A program made the translations under genes and the position numbers. Below the pieces are notes generated by a model, which saw only the letters and a program-made list of their open reading frames with translations, was not told where the DNA came from and ran no database searches. DNA of 64,000 nucleotides from Phymatolithon calcareum (lineage: Eukaryota; Rhodophyta; Florideophyceae; Hapalidiales), in the NCBI GenBank assembly GCA_977006965.1, contig OZ345353.1, forward strand, positions 2,728,001-2,792,000, in the 5' to 3' direction. Numbering within the stretch: position 1 is the stretch's first letter; the number at the start of each line of letters is the position of its first letter. Shown here one piece after another: positions 20,633 through 31,063 of this stretch.

Positions 20633-21898
20633 CACCACCGTCATCTTCTTTCTGAATCGACTGATACATCACGGCACGGACGGCCTCAGCGTGACGGTGA
20701 ATGCTGGACTCCATTTCTAGCATAAAGGCAGAAAAATTTATGAGATTGTACAGGGCTTTGTTCTGTCCTCTCTCAGTCAACCCATCGGCTGGATTGGTGG
20801 CACTGGCAATCCAGAAGATATTCGTTATCTCCCGCTTCTCATAGGCTTCGCGCAGAATTTGCAAATCGGTTTGCATCCTGCGCTCCCTTGTGCGTGTCAA
20901 CGACACGGAGAGGTGGTAGAGAGACTGTCAGCCCGTGTACAGTGCGAGAGGTAAGTCCTCACCGTACAATTCTTGCAAAGTATGTCGAACCGTAAACCCG
21001 ATGTCATATCCCTCAATCATCGCGAGGAACTCTGCGACAAGAACGGAGCGGAAAACTCGTTTCTACTTAACTCTAACAAAGTGAATTATATTACACTTTC
21101 CCGTCAGCTTTTCTCGCAACATGCACAGAACGCCTAACTGCGTCGACAGATCATCATTCGACGCAAACGAGACGTCAATGCAACCTCCACGTCGCCACTT
21201 ATCGTGGAATGATATCACAATGGGGGAGATTGTGCCAGTTTGGAAATTATGCGACTTACGTCGTTGGTGCGCTCCCCACTCTTGAAGGTTTTAGTAATTA
21301 CTTGCGATAGGCGTGCGACGTCGTGCATGATTAGAGGACGCGCGAAGTGTGCAACATATGCGTACCGCGCTCGCACAGAGCGAAAGTCTTCAAATCCGAG
21401 AGCGTTTCTTTTGAACTTTTTCAGTTCGTCTTGGGTACCACATTTCACCAAATGGTCGTCATTGTTCTCCCGCCACAGTAGTAGTCTATTAATAAGTACA
21501 GCCGCGTTCTGGACCATGACCTTATCCTTTGTTAAAAATCTTTTCGCTTCCTTTTCTTCCAATTGCCGAAACTCATCAATACCAATTATAATTGAGTCAT
21601 CCACTTAGATTCCCACAAGACCGCGAGGGATATTATTGTTATCAACATAATCCTTACGTCCTCCCAAACTCCCTTCTGTGTACAATACGCATGGGTCTCC
21701 GCACAGTTCTAGCATGGAAAAGCGGTCTTTGTGGTGCCCGACATACGTTGTGAACCAATGCAGTGGTGCTTCAGGCATCCCGTAAAGCGGGCGGAGAATT
21801 TTCAAAACATAACCTGGTGGCAATTCAAATTCAGGAGGGGCCTTCACGTAGACTGGACGGCGCAATGCACTCTCGTCCTGCACGAAAGCCTGGCTCAC
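20633..21898 (-). pseudogene. Copia-2 Pol remnant (reverse transcriptase and RNase H)
   Basis: The segment 21898-21605 gives copia RT sequence with PPGYVLKILRPLYGMPEAP. An in-frame stop at 21605 precedes a piece to 21215 in the same frame. Frames between 21214 and 20619 give RNase H pieces including CNIIHFVRVK, EFLAMIEGYDIG and the closing ITNIFWIASATNPADGLT, the copia pattern ending with the A-D-x-L-T motif. Several stops and frame changes break it. The DNA polymerase catalytic block is not intact. Confidence 0.75.
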
Positions 21899-22501
21899 GT
21901 CTCTTGTTTCGGCCGTTCGAGAGGCACCAATAGAGAGTAGAGACCTTAGTGACTCGAAAATGTCAAAAAGCTCATGTGAGCGCTCGTTAAACGCCTAGAC
22001 ACAAAATCGCGATTTCATCTTTCCATTTGGCTTCACCTTATCCACAAAGCGATATCCACACAGACGAAATACATGACTTTCTCCCTCTGGTACAAACGAA
22101 AAAGCCTCTTTCCCGAGAAGTCACTGCATGTGGGGTTTGAAACGCACAAGCTGGCACACTGGGTTTGGTCGGGTTGTTCCCTGGCGGAAAGCCAAGGGCG
22201 GCGCGAAGCGCCGACCTTTATAGATAAAACAATGGATCAAAAGATGACTTGGCAGTATGAGAAATAGATCAATGGTAGACTCTGGAAGCCGCGAAGCGGC
22301 TTCCTAGCCCGCCGCAGCCGCGCCGAGGTGCTTACAATGTAAGCACATGTATGCTGTAAGCAGCGGTTCTAGGGTTTGCCCTTGGTGATCCTTCATGGTG
22401 TAAGTACGCATCGAAACCTATGGTACTGTAATGACTGTAATGCTATATGTAATGGCTTGCTGTAAATGCAAGCTGTAATGACAATTTGAAGGGAGCTATT
22501 G

Positions 22502-22717
22502 TTAGCTGCCCACACTCGGCTCAAGAGCGTGTCGCTCGTCAGTCCTTCCTTCCAACGCTGTAACTCTAGCCCCGAATGCTGAAATGCCAGAATTCATCAC
22601 ATCCAGCCTGGACAGTATTTCCTGCAGCGTGTCTTTGCCAGACGATTCGCCGGTTGCTCCATCACCTGAAACAGCCTCATCACCATGTCCATTATTTCCA
22701 TTCTGGGAACGAGACAT
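22502..22717 (-). pseudogene. Copia-2 Gag N-terminal remnant
   Basis: A 71-residue frame starts 55 bases inside the 5' LTR, where a gag start is expected. It is serine- and glycine-rich, then has a helical segment (LQEILSRLDVMNSGISAFG) like coiled-coil Gag starts. It stops where internal sequence has been lost. No zinc knuckle remains. Confidence 0.5.
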
Positions 22718-22771
22718 TGTTCTCCGCTGAATCGTATTCCTCAGAACGAGAAAGGAACGAACACTGCGCAG

Positions 22772-23239
22772 TGTCGTATGAGTCCCGTTCTGGTAAAAAA
22801 TTCAAACTGTAATGTCCCTCCTGTGTGTGCCGCGTTCCCAGTGGGAACTTGTACGACGCACCAAACGGCAGGCCAGGACAGCCCAACAACGAGCGGGAAA
22901 AGTGACCAACGGGCCGAGACCTTTCCTTAGCTTCCCAGGCGCGGTGTCGCGCAGGCAGTGAGCGTTCTCGACGGAGCGTGACGCACAGAACCACAGCGCG
23001 GAACCTCCCGACTCAAACTCGGGTTCCCTTCGGGCTCCTCGACGGAGGACAGCTCAAAGTGTACAAGCGGTAAGTTTACTTGATTGTTGTTGTTCTTCTT
23101 TTTTCTCTCCCCTCCCGAACTCACACGCACTGCACGCGCGAAACTAATATCTAACAAGCGATATCCAAGAATCAATTTCTATCTCAATTACAACAGGCGA
23201 TTCATAATTAGGCAATTCTCACAAGTCAATCACAGCACA
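22772..23239 (-). repeat. 5' LTR of copia-2 (468 bp)
   Basis: Carries the full LTR, including 100 bp absent from the 3' copy (roughly 23063-23163, T-rich on the plus strand). ACTTC follows directly. Confidence 0.85.
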
Positions 23240-23244
23240 ACTTC

Positions 23245-23955
23245 AGTCGACTGCCACAGAACCAGAGATCGATTCGAACGGACTGTTACAGCAATCCGTC
23301 CGATCCGCTACAAATTTTAGCCCGTTGTGGATATTATTTCTGAGGGGCATCGGATAATAAACTCATAATTGGATGGGGGTCTGAGAAGGGCGCTCAAAAA
23401 CCGGATAGGATTATATTCAGCTGGAGCGAAAGCGTCCAAGTGGAAACTAAACACTAATCTACTGGATAAGTAACGGATTCCTTTCTGACAGGTGAACCGG
23501 ATTTGCACTGGATCCTTGGCGCAGCAATTTTTATTTAGAACATGTTTAATGTTGATATTTGACTTAAAAATCATTTTACGTTCAAATGTACCCCGAACGA
23601 GACGCTGGGCAAGAATTTTTTCTCAGAACGAGATACAGAACCATTTCTGCTGACATTGACAGAAAACCAGATCACAAATAGAACAGACTGATATTTTGAA
23701 GAGCAGGATTCATTCGGATACTGGATCATACTTCGGAAAGTGCGGCTGATACTGGACAGATTGAAAAGGAAAATTTCAAAATCTTTTCAGGATTTTACGA
23801 AATGTTTAAGAAAATTGATCAGATAACGGATTGAAAATTGGGCAAATTGAGCTATCGTATTGATCCGTAATCCGTCCGAATCGAACGCTGCACGGATCCT
23901 TCAGCAGTCAACTATTTCTATCCAGTCCTCGAGAGACTGCTGTAAGCATTCGAAT
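23245..23955. other. Non-coding spacer between two copia-type elements
   Basis: No gene or known repeat is recognised. GGAT-containing words such as CCGGAT, TGGATC and CGGATT recur through 23380-23900, which may reflect an old short-period repeat, but there is no regular period. Confidence 0.35.
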
Positions 23956-23960
23956 ATATA

Positions 23961-24288
23961 TGTGAGTATTGGCCACACAATTGCACGGCCAGAGAGAATA
24001 TCTGTGCTGTATCCAATCATATGTTAGAAGGTATTTCGATTGGTGCATATCTCCTTATTAGTGATCCGGGGGTGCAGCGCGCCCTCACCCGTTTGCCCCC
24101 GTTTGTACTCTGTACTTAGGAAGTGCTGTGCTGCGCGCTGTCCCAGCGCAGATATAGAATACACACACCAAACCGAGTAAACGAACATTTCGTTTTGACT
24201 AAGGACGCTTATCGCTTCGGCGTGCTTCCTTCTTGGCGCCATTACCGCTAAGGCGGGGCGTCTATTCTGAATAATTGCCACACCCACA
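23961..24288 (+). repeat. 5' LTR of copia-1
   Basis: 328 bp, TG...CA ends, apparently identical to the 3' LTR. The bases after it (TTGATCAATTGGGGGC) do not match a tRNA primer site that I recognise. Confidence 0.95.
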
Positions 24289-24668
24289 TTGATCAATTGG
24301 GGGCAAAGCAACTACTTGCTCGCAGCGCGCAATAAGCCTAAGGGCTGCGCTGCAATTGCCGTGCCGACTACCGCCGTGTCAGTAACCGTGCTGGGAAGTA
24401 TTTTTGGCCGCCCTCTGGTCCTGCGTCCGAAGGTGTACTGTCGCTTGTAATATCTTGTTGTAATATCCGGATTCCCTCGGCTCTTTGAGTCGGATCACCT
24501 GTTCTACATTGCTTCGGCCACCCCCTTGGTTGGGGGTCTTGTGTGTTCAGGTCGAGTACGGAAGAAACGATTTTGTACTTGATTGTCAACGTTCCTAAAA
24601 ACCTCTGCACCGTTCCTTGGGAAGGCTAGGGTGAAATCCAGTAGCATCTAGCGCGGTAATTAGTTGGC

Positions 24669-26846
24669 ATGGACCCACCGACCGCTGAACAGCGGCAAAT
24701 GGCGGACGCGGAGCTGGCCGAGCTCTTCACTGCAGACGAAGTGAAGGAGCTTCGTGGCGAAAATTTGTGCAAGTTCTTTACGGAGAACTGCAATCAGCGC
24801 GACTTGCAGCTATGTTCTACGGCTGCCCGCGCGCGTGTTCGCGACTACCTCCACAGCCACGATGTGGCTGTTGGAAAGGGGTCCGGCCAGCCCATCGTGG
24901 ACTGCTTGCTGAACCTGTTCCCGCCGGCTTCGCCGCAGACTTCTGCTCGCGCGCGCAGTCAAGCTGGAGCTTCGGGGTCTGGCGACCCCCGCTCCATGTC
25001 GGACAGCTCGCTGCTCGCGCCTGCTATATCAAAGATGACTGCCGTGCGCGACATTGTTAAGTCGCCGCGACATCCGAGCGACCAGTATGCCGGACCGCAC
25101 GAGCCGCCCTTGCTCTCTACCGTGAAAGAAGCCTTTAGGGCCGATTGCAACGCCTTAAACGTCCCCGAAGACGCTCGCCTGGACGTCATGTACCGCTTCT
25201 TGCGCGGTGACGCGCTCAAGCACTTTCGTCGGACGGTCAGGCCTCTTGCTTCTTCAGCTAACGACGCGTTCCGGCTTCTTGCTGAGCACTACAACACATC
25301 TGCTCAACAACGGAACAATAAGGACGAGTGGAACCGGCTGACTTTCACTTTACTAGCGTCTCACAACCGCGAAAAGAGTGACGCTGAGGTCCTTCAGCTA
25401 CTCTTCAACCGAGCCCAGGACTTGCAGACCCTGCTGGGTCCGCCTTACACGTCAGACCTTCTCCTTTGTGACTTTCTTGTCCGGGCTACGTCGACTACTC
25501 CGTTCGATCGTCACCTTAAGGACGAGGATGCTGAGCGAAAACCGCATGCTTTGTATACTCAACTTCTAAACGCGATCAACCGTGAAAACCGGGAGAAAGA
25601 ACGAGCTCAGATAGGTGGAGTTACTGCTATTGCAGGCTCCTCCGCAGCTGGACCGTCGTCTCGCTCACTGCCGGGAACGTTTTTCGTAGATGAGGCCGGC
25701 GAGTACGAGATATTCTACACCAACTCGGGCTCGCCCAGTATCCGTCGCCGCGCTATGCGTAACCCACTCCGTGACTTTCGCAACAGAGCCCGCTCCCGCG
25801 GCAGAGGCGGGTTTGCTGGCAACAGACCAGGAGACCAACGACGGTACAACCCTGGCGTCGTGCCGCAGTTCAACAGGAAAGACCATACCGGGAACTATAT
25901 GCTTTGCAATTTATGCAACAGCTGGTTCCATCTGATCGCTGACTGCCCGTATCGCACCAAGGCGACGGCCATAATGTTTGAGGAAGAGCATGTACTTCCG
26001 GCGGAAGACAACCTTGAGGTCGCTGCGAACGCTGATGACGACGACAGGCTTAACGATGTAGATGAGCAAGATGAACAGGCGACCACATTCTTTGCCCAAG
26101 TTGCTGAACACCAAAGTACTCACGCTTTTACTGGGGAAAAATTGCCCTTCTCAGCCCCAACATCTCTGGATATTCACTTCACGGAGATATCCAGCGTACC
26201 GTTCTTGGGTATATGCATGGACGAAGGCGCTACTGAATCTATCTGCGGCAAGCCACAGTACGAGGCTTACCTCAGAACTGTCCACATTCCAGCAAGCCTA
26301 AGCAAGCTCCGCCCTTCCGGAGTACCGCTTCGATTTGGCGGAAAGGGGGACAAGCAACTGGTTTTACCTTCTCTTGGGATAGCCACTATACGGTTCCCCG
26401 TACAGGGCTACGGGTTTTACGAGTACAAGTCGCATATTGTGGACAACGATGTACCTATGCTCCTTGGTCTACGCCTGCAACGAGAACTGAAGGCAACAAC
26501 CGTCAAAAATGACGAAGGACCCGAGTTCATAGAGTTCCCAAAGTTGTTTCGCCTGCCTTTAACCTTCAAGCGTGGCCACCTCTTCTATGAGTTCCCTTCG
26601 AATGAAGTCCTCTTTACTGAGACCGAGCTCTACAAGCTTCATCGAAACCTTGGGCATCCCACCGCAGCGACCACGTTCCGAACTCTCGATCGCGCCTACC
26701 CTCTTGAAACTACGCCTGATGACAAGCAAAAGCTGGAAAATATCGTTAGCAACTGCTTTTGCGTGCGAAAAGTACAAGCGTATGCCTCAGCGCTATCGCG
26801 CTTCTGCACCCGACGAGATCGTATTCAACCAGGACGTTGCCATTGA
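24669..26846 (+). CDS. Copia-1 Gag-protease and start of integrase
   Basis: An open frame of 725 codons starts 380 bases after the 5' LTR. The Gag-like body covers about residues 120-310. An arginine/glycine-rich stretch at 365-395 precedes a CCHC zinc knuckle, C413-x2-C416-x4-H421-x4-C426. The aspartic protease block GICMDEGATES has D518 but reads DEGA instead of the usual D[ST]GA. Near the end LHRNLGHP begins the integrase H-H-C-C region. The true frame leaves this ORF at the T-run 26757-26760. The last 30 or so residues are read out of frame and should not be trusted. Confidence 0.85.
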   Translation: MDPPTAEQRQMADAELAELFTADEVKELRGENLCKFFTENCNQRDLQLCSTAARARVRDYLHSHDVAVGKGSGQPIVDCLLNLFPPASPQTSARARSQAGASGSGDPRSMSDSSLLAPAISKMTAVRDIVKSPRHPSDQYAGPHEPPLLSTVKEAFRADCNALNVPEDARLDVMYRFLRGDALKHFRRTVRPLASSANDAFRLLAEHYNTSAQQRNNKDEWNRLTFTLLASHNREKSDAEVLQLLFNRAQDLQTLLGPPYTSDLLLCDFLVRATSTTPFDRHLKDEDAERKPHALYTQLLNAINRENREKERAQIGGVTAIAGSSAAGPSSRSLPGTFFVDEAGEYEIFYTNSGSPSIRRRAMRNPLRDFRNRARSRGRGGFAGNRPGDQRRYNPGVVPQFNRKDHTGNYMLCNLCNSWFHLIADCPYRTKATAIMFEEEHVLPAEDNLEVAANADDDDRLNDVDEQDEQATTFFAQVAEHQSTHAFTGEKLPFSAPTSLDIHFTEISSVPFLGICMDEGATESICGKPQYEAYLRTVHIPASLSKLRPSGVPLRFGGKGDKQLVLPSLGIATIRFPVQGYGFYEYKSHIVDNDVPMLLGLRLQRELKATTVKNDEGPEFIEFPKLFRLPLTFKRGHLFYEFPSNEVLFTETELYKLHRNLGHPTAATTFRTLDRAYPLETTPDDKQKLENIVSNCFCVRKVQAYASALSRFCTRRDRIQPGRCH

Positions 26847-29154
26847 TATCATGTTCATCGATGGAAGTCCAATCCTGCATGCTGTTTGTAAGCATACGCA
26901 TCTCTCCCGGGCAGCCGTCCTGCCTGGTCAGGATGGCCGTACCATCTGGGAGACTTTCATGCGTATCTGGGTATGTCCTTATCTTGGAGCACCTGTCAAC
27001 ATCTGGGTTGATCAGGCTAAGCAGTTCATCTACGGAATCTTCGTCATTCTTTGCAACTCCCTTGGTGCTAACATTGTACCAGTTGCAGTCGAGGCACACT
27101 GGTCTCTTGTGGTCGAACGATACCATGAGCCCCTCCGTAGAGTCGTAAGAAAGCTGAGAGCTGACTGTCCTGAAGTACCTTGGGACGTACTCGTTGACTA
27201 CGCAAACATGGTCATGTCACATACGATGGGACCCGAGGGGTTTACGCCAGCGATATTGGCCTTTGGGGCAGAGCCTCGCCTCCCGATTGCGGACTTAGCT
27301 CAAGTCCCAGTGACCGTCGTACAACGCATGGAAGTTGCTGCTATCGCCCTTCGCGAGTACGAGAGCGTGGTGGCCAAAATGCGTGTAACCAAGGCCATGG
27401 CTTCTCCCGCTCCCAGTGAGCGTTTCCTCACTGTCAACCCAGGGGACAGAGTGCTCGCCTTTCGCGAGAAAAAAGGCTGGATTGGACCATACAAGTTCAT
27501 GTCTAATGCTGGAAAGCTTGCTCTAGTTGTCGATGCCGCCAACAGGCAGCATACTTTTCATGTCACTCAGCTCAAACCCTATCCTGAGATGCCAGCCTTA
27601 GAGGACCTCTCTCCTGAGGTACAAGCGTTCATCGTGAAGGTCTGCAACATTAAGAACGATCCTCGCTTTAAAGACTCCCAGCAGAAGGAGTACAACGGAA
27701 TCCTGGCAAAAGGAGGAGTGAAGCCAGTTCTACGCTCTGAGATTCCCCCTGGTGCAAACTTCGTCGGAAATCGATATGTCAACGTCATTAAGGACTTTGG
27801 TTCTGAATTCGAGCAACTGAAATCGCGATGGATTCTTCTCGGGTACAGCGACAGAGAAAAGGATTTTATAGTGAATGAGGCGCCTGTGCTCATGCGCTTC
27901 AGTCTTCGCATTATCTTCTTCTTGGCCGTCTCCTTCTTTGACAATGTCCTGTGGACCAGAGACGCCGAGCAGGCCTACTTCCAGTCCAAGCCGTTGCCAC
28001 GTGCTGTATACACCGACCCGCCACAGGAGTCTAAGCTCGATCCGGAACATTATGCCCTACAGATCGTGCTGCCTCAGTACGGACTTGCAGAGTCCAGTAC
28101 CTGCTGGCGCCACCAGTATGCTCCAGTGTACACCACGGACTTGAAAATGTCCTCAGCGCACATTGACCCCTGTCTTTACTACCGAAAGACAGACGGTAAG
28201 CTCATCGGCGTCACTGGCCTCGTTACGGATGACACTGCAAACACGGGTACTCTCCAGTTTGCTGAGGAAGAAGCCAAAGCTACCTCACGCTTCATAACGA
28301 ACAAACATGAGATGGCTAAAGAGAAGGAATTCCGGTTCTTCGGGCAACAAGTGACGATGTCTAATGATGGCCTGATAGTCCGTCAGTATGCGCACATCAA
28401 CGAAATGGAGCTGATGGATTCCTCTGCACCAGAAGTGGACCAGAAGGAGTTCCGCAGCCAGCGAGGAAAGCTGTTGTACGTGACGCAGACTTCCAAGCCG
28501 CTCTACGCCTATGATGCTGCCTATCTGTCGCAAGTAAAACCTGATCAGGCCAAGTCTGCTGACGTGCGTGCTCTGAACAAATCAGTGCGTGCTCTAAAAG
28601 CTACTCCCAAGCAAGGACTGCTGTTCCCCAAGTTGGACATGGATTCTGTTACCATACGCGTCTACACTGACGCTGGCCACAATACAAACCCTGATCTAAC
28701 GTCTCAGCTGGGTGTTATGGTCCTTGTTGTGGACAGAGACCTTCACTGCAATATACTACACTGGTCGTCAAATAAGTGTCCGCGCCACACTAAGTCAATG
28801 ATATCTGCTGAGACTTACGCTTTTGCAGATGGATACGACATAGGAGTGTCGTTCAAAATGCTGCTGGAAGATATGCTTTCTCGTGAGTTCAAGCTCTTCT
28901 TGTTCACGGACTGCAAGTCTCTCTTCGATACTATTACTAAGTATCGCCGTACCAAAGAGCTACAACTCATGTACGAGATATCTGATATCCGTCGGGCTTA
29001 TGAGTCATTAGAGATCTCGAATATCGCATGGATCCGGACAGAGTTCAACATTGCCGACAGCCTCACGCGCCATGCCAAGAACCATATCCTTCAGCAAGTC
29101 CTTTCCACGGGATATATTCAGCACCCGATTGAGGAATGGATTTCGAAGTCGTGA
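26761..29154 (+). CDS. Copia-1 integrase, reverse transcriptase and RNase H
   Basis: Open for about 798 codons in the +1 frame relative to gag. It begins with the second half of the integrase zinc region (ACEKYKRMPQR). The integrase core acidic residues are in DIMFIDGSP, NIWVDQAKQF and HWSLVVERYHEP. The RT has WTRDAEQAYFQSK and, where most copia elements have YVDD, the motif VTDDTANTG. RNase H has YTDAGHNTN, SAETYAFADG, FTDCKSLFD and the closing WIRTEFNIADSLT. The stop is at 29152-29154, about 105 bases before the 3' LTR. The C-terminal enzymes look intact. Translation needs a frameshift at 26757-26760 or an in-frame copy elsewhere. Confidence 0.9.
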   Translation, partial: ACEKYKRMPQRYRASAPDEIVFNQDVAIDIMFIDGSPILHAVCKHTHLSRAAVLPGQDGRTIWETFMRIWVCPYLGAPVNIWVDQAKQFIYGIFVILCNSLGANIVPVAVEAHWSLVVERYHEPLRRVVRKLRADCPEVPWDVLVDYANMVMSHTMGPEGFTPAILAFGAEPRLPIADLAQVPVTVVQRMEVAAIALREYESVVAKMRVTKAMASPAPSERFLTVNPGDRVLAFREKKGWIGPYKFMSNAGKLALVVDAANRQHTFHVTQLKPYPEMPALEDLSPEVQAFIVKVCNIKNDPRFKDSQQKEYNGILAKGGVKPVLRSEIPPGANFVGNRYVNVIKDFGSEFEQLKSRWILLGYSDREKDFIVNEAPVLMRFSLRIIFFLAVSFFDNVLWTRDAEQAYFQSKPLPRAVYTDPPQESKLDPEHYALQIVLPQYGLAESSTCWRHQYAPVYTTDLKMSSAHIDPCLYYRKTDGKLIGVTGLVTDDTANTGTLQFAEEEAKATSRFITNKHEMAKEKEFRFFGQQVTMSNDGLIVRQYAHINEMELMDSSAPEVDQKEFRSQRGKLLYVTQTSKPLYAYDAAYLSQVKPDQAKSADVRALNKSVRALKATPKQGLLFPKLDMDSVTIRVYTDAGHNTNPDLTSQLGVMVLVVDRDLHCNILHWSSNKCPRHTKSMISAETYAFADGYDIGVSFKMLLEDMLSREFKLFLFTDCKSLFDTITKYRRTKELQLMYEISDIRRAYESLEISNIAWIRTEFNIADSLTRHAKNHILQQVLSTGYIQHPIEEWISKS

Positions 29155-29260
29155 GTATCCGCTTTTCAATGCATACCCGCTTTCACGGCCTGCTTACACC
29201 GCAACATCGAATGAATACCCCAAGTTTGGGGAAAGAAGAAAAAATAGAAATTGGATTGAA

Positions 29261-29588
29261 TGTGAGTATTGGCCACACAATTGCACGGCCAGAGAGAATA
29301 TCTGTGCTGTATCCAATCATATGTTAGAAGGTATTTCGATTGGTGCATATCTCCTTATTAGTGATCCGGGGGTGCAGCGCGCCCTCACCCGTTTGCCCCC
29401 GTTTGTACTCTGTACTTAGGAAGTGCTGTGCTGCGCGCTGTCCCAGCGCAGATATAGAATACACACACCAAACCGAGTAAACGAACATTTCGTTTTGACT
29501 AAGGACGCTTATCGCTTCGGCGTGCTTCCTTCTTGGCGCCATTACCGCTAAGGCGGGGCGTCTATTCTGAATAATTGCCACACCCACA
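29261..29588 (+). repeat. 3' LTR of copia-1
   Basis: 328 bp, apparently identical to 23961-24288, followed by the second ATATA. Confidence 0.95.
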
Positions 29589-29677
29589 ATATAGATGCAG
29601 TCAACGTGGCAGTCGTCACACCTGCGTAGCATTCCCCTACTTGCAGCAATCTTACTCAATGACCGAGTGAGACTTGA

Positions 29678-30026
29678 TGTAGACACGCAATATTGCAGGG
29701 GTGTAATGAACGACATTATCACCATCGACCTAGGAGCTCTATAACGGCTCCTTGTGATCTATCCACCGACACTGACAACAAAGTATCGTGAACGACTCTT
29801 CCAAGAGGAACAAACGGATTTATCACAGACGTAGACTAACACTCAACGAAATATTAGTCCAGCGTCAGTTAGTGCCTCCCCTTTTTGCAGGGTGTGCAAT
29901 CGCTCGCCCCTGCCCTATTTAAGCGGCGATTCTGATCGCATCTTAGACAGAGGCATCGCATCATAGAGACATCACCCCTTTTCAAGATAAACTCCAACCC
30001 TTATCTTTTCACTCCCAGTGATTACA
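29678..30026 (+). repeat. 5' LTR of the gypsy element
   Basis: 349 bp with TG...CA ends and a CCTATTTAAG TATA-like segment. It differs from the 3' LTR at about nine positions, mostly transitions. Confidence 0.9.
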
Positions 30027-30087
30027 GAAATTTCTTTCCTGCAGGAGCATGTCTGAGTGATAAGAAGAAGATCGGTCAAGTTTTGAT

Positions 30088-31060
30088 TTGGAAATGGACG
30101 ACTATCGAACCATGGAAAGTGGAAGTCAATCATCGGCGCAACTTACCGATCGGCAACCAACCGCCGCACTATTCCAACCCGTGAGCCATCCGATTTTACG
30201 AAGTCTCGACCCAAGAGCTGTGACAGGGCTTTTGAAGGAGAGGAAACGGTACGAAGATGAGATCAACGAGAAGAAGAAGGAAGTCCCGTCGATGACAGTA
30301 GCATCTTACAAGGTGTCAATAGATAGGAGCATTTCCAGTCAATGTTCTTCCTAGGGATGTTCCATGACATATCAAGAGCTAGCACAGCTCGAGCTCTGTC
30401 ATCAAAAGATATTCAAAACTTTATTGAAGGTTTGGTGCAGAAGAATAAAGACGAACAGGTACACCCGGAAATCATAGAGAAGGCGCTAAACAACCTTCGA
30501 ATGCCAATGCACGTCGTGCAAGCGGAGGCAAGGATTCTGGAGATGCTACAAATTTCTTCTCAAGATTAGAAGAAGCTGGGTACCCGACCTTCAAGAAAAA
30601 AAATCAGAAGAAAACCATAGCGCTCATGCAGGATAAGGTTTTCCCAACAAATTTGAAGAAGGTAATGCAAAGGCACCTCGAATATCAGCAAGGATTGAAG
30701 GAGGACCTCAGAACCTATATCAATTTGTTGTGCAAGGAAGCTGAAACATCCCAAAGGGCAGAAGGTATGCACCCTAAGGGCACAATCTCAACACCGAAGA
30801 AGACACAACCATCTGGACCAAGTGGACACGAAACCAAAGAAATGGATTCCAGTATGTCTTAATCCTCCATGTAAGGCCAAAGGAAAAAGGCACTTTCTAT
30901 GCGTCTGCGAAGATTTAGAGGAAGACGAGAAGAAACGGCTACTGGAGCAACACAAAAAGAAGAAAAAGAACAAGAAAGTCACGAAAAATTGTCGAGCCGA
31001 AACAGCGACGCGTATCCAACAAATACCACAATCATCAAGGCAAGATTTGGGAGAGTAGAG
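30088..31060 (+). pseudogene. Gypsy Gag remnant
   Basis: Overlapping frames at 30088-30354, 30342-30569, 30626-30862 and 30822-31058 give charged, lysine- and glutamate-rich sequence. Near the end WIPVCLNPPCKAKG and HFLCVC resemble a cysteine-rich knuckle followed by a poly-lysine tract. Each step between pieces is a frame change, so Gag is broken in at least three places. Assignment rests on position after the 5' LTR and before Pol. Confidence 0.65.
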
Positions 31061-31063
31061 TCA

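Larger units (their letters stand above)
20265..23239 (-). mobile_element. Copia-type LTR retrotransposon, internally deleted (copia-2)
   Basis: LTR-like repeats begin TGTCGTATGAGTCCCG at 20265 and 22772 and end in CACA at 20632 and 23239. Both are flanked by ACTTC (20260-20264 and 23240-23244), a 5-bp target duplication. Gag and Pol remnants between them read on the minus strand, so 22772-23239 is the 5' LTR. The whole element is only 2975 bp, and most of gag, protease and integrase is missing. About 2.1 kb of internal DNA remains, including a TGTAATG-rich patch near 22330-22490. Confidence 0.85.
23961..29588 (+). mobile_element. Full-length copia-type LTR retrotransposon (copia-1), young
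   Basis: Two 328-bp LTRs (23961-24288 and 29261-29588) start TGTGAGTATTGG and end CACCCACA, and I see no differences between them. ATATA flanks both sides (23956-23960 and 29589-29593). A purine tract (GGGGAAAGAAGAAAAAATAG) precedes the 3' LTR. Gag-protease and integrase-RT-RNase H follow in copia order. Identical LTRs imply a very recent insertion. The only visible defect is a one-base frame discontinuity in the integrase zinc-binding region. Confidence 0.95.
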
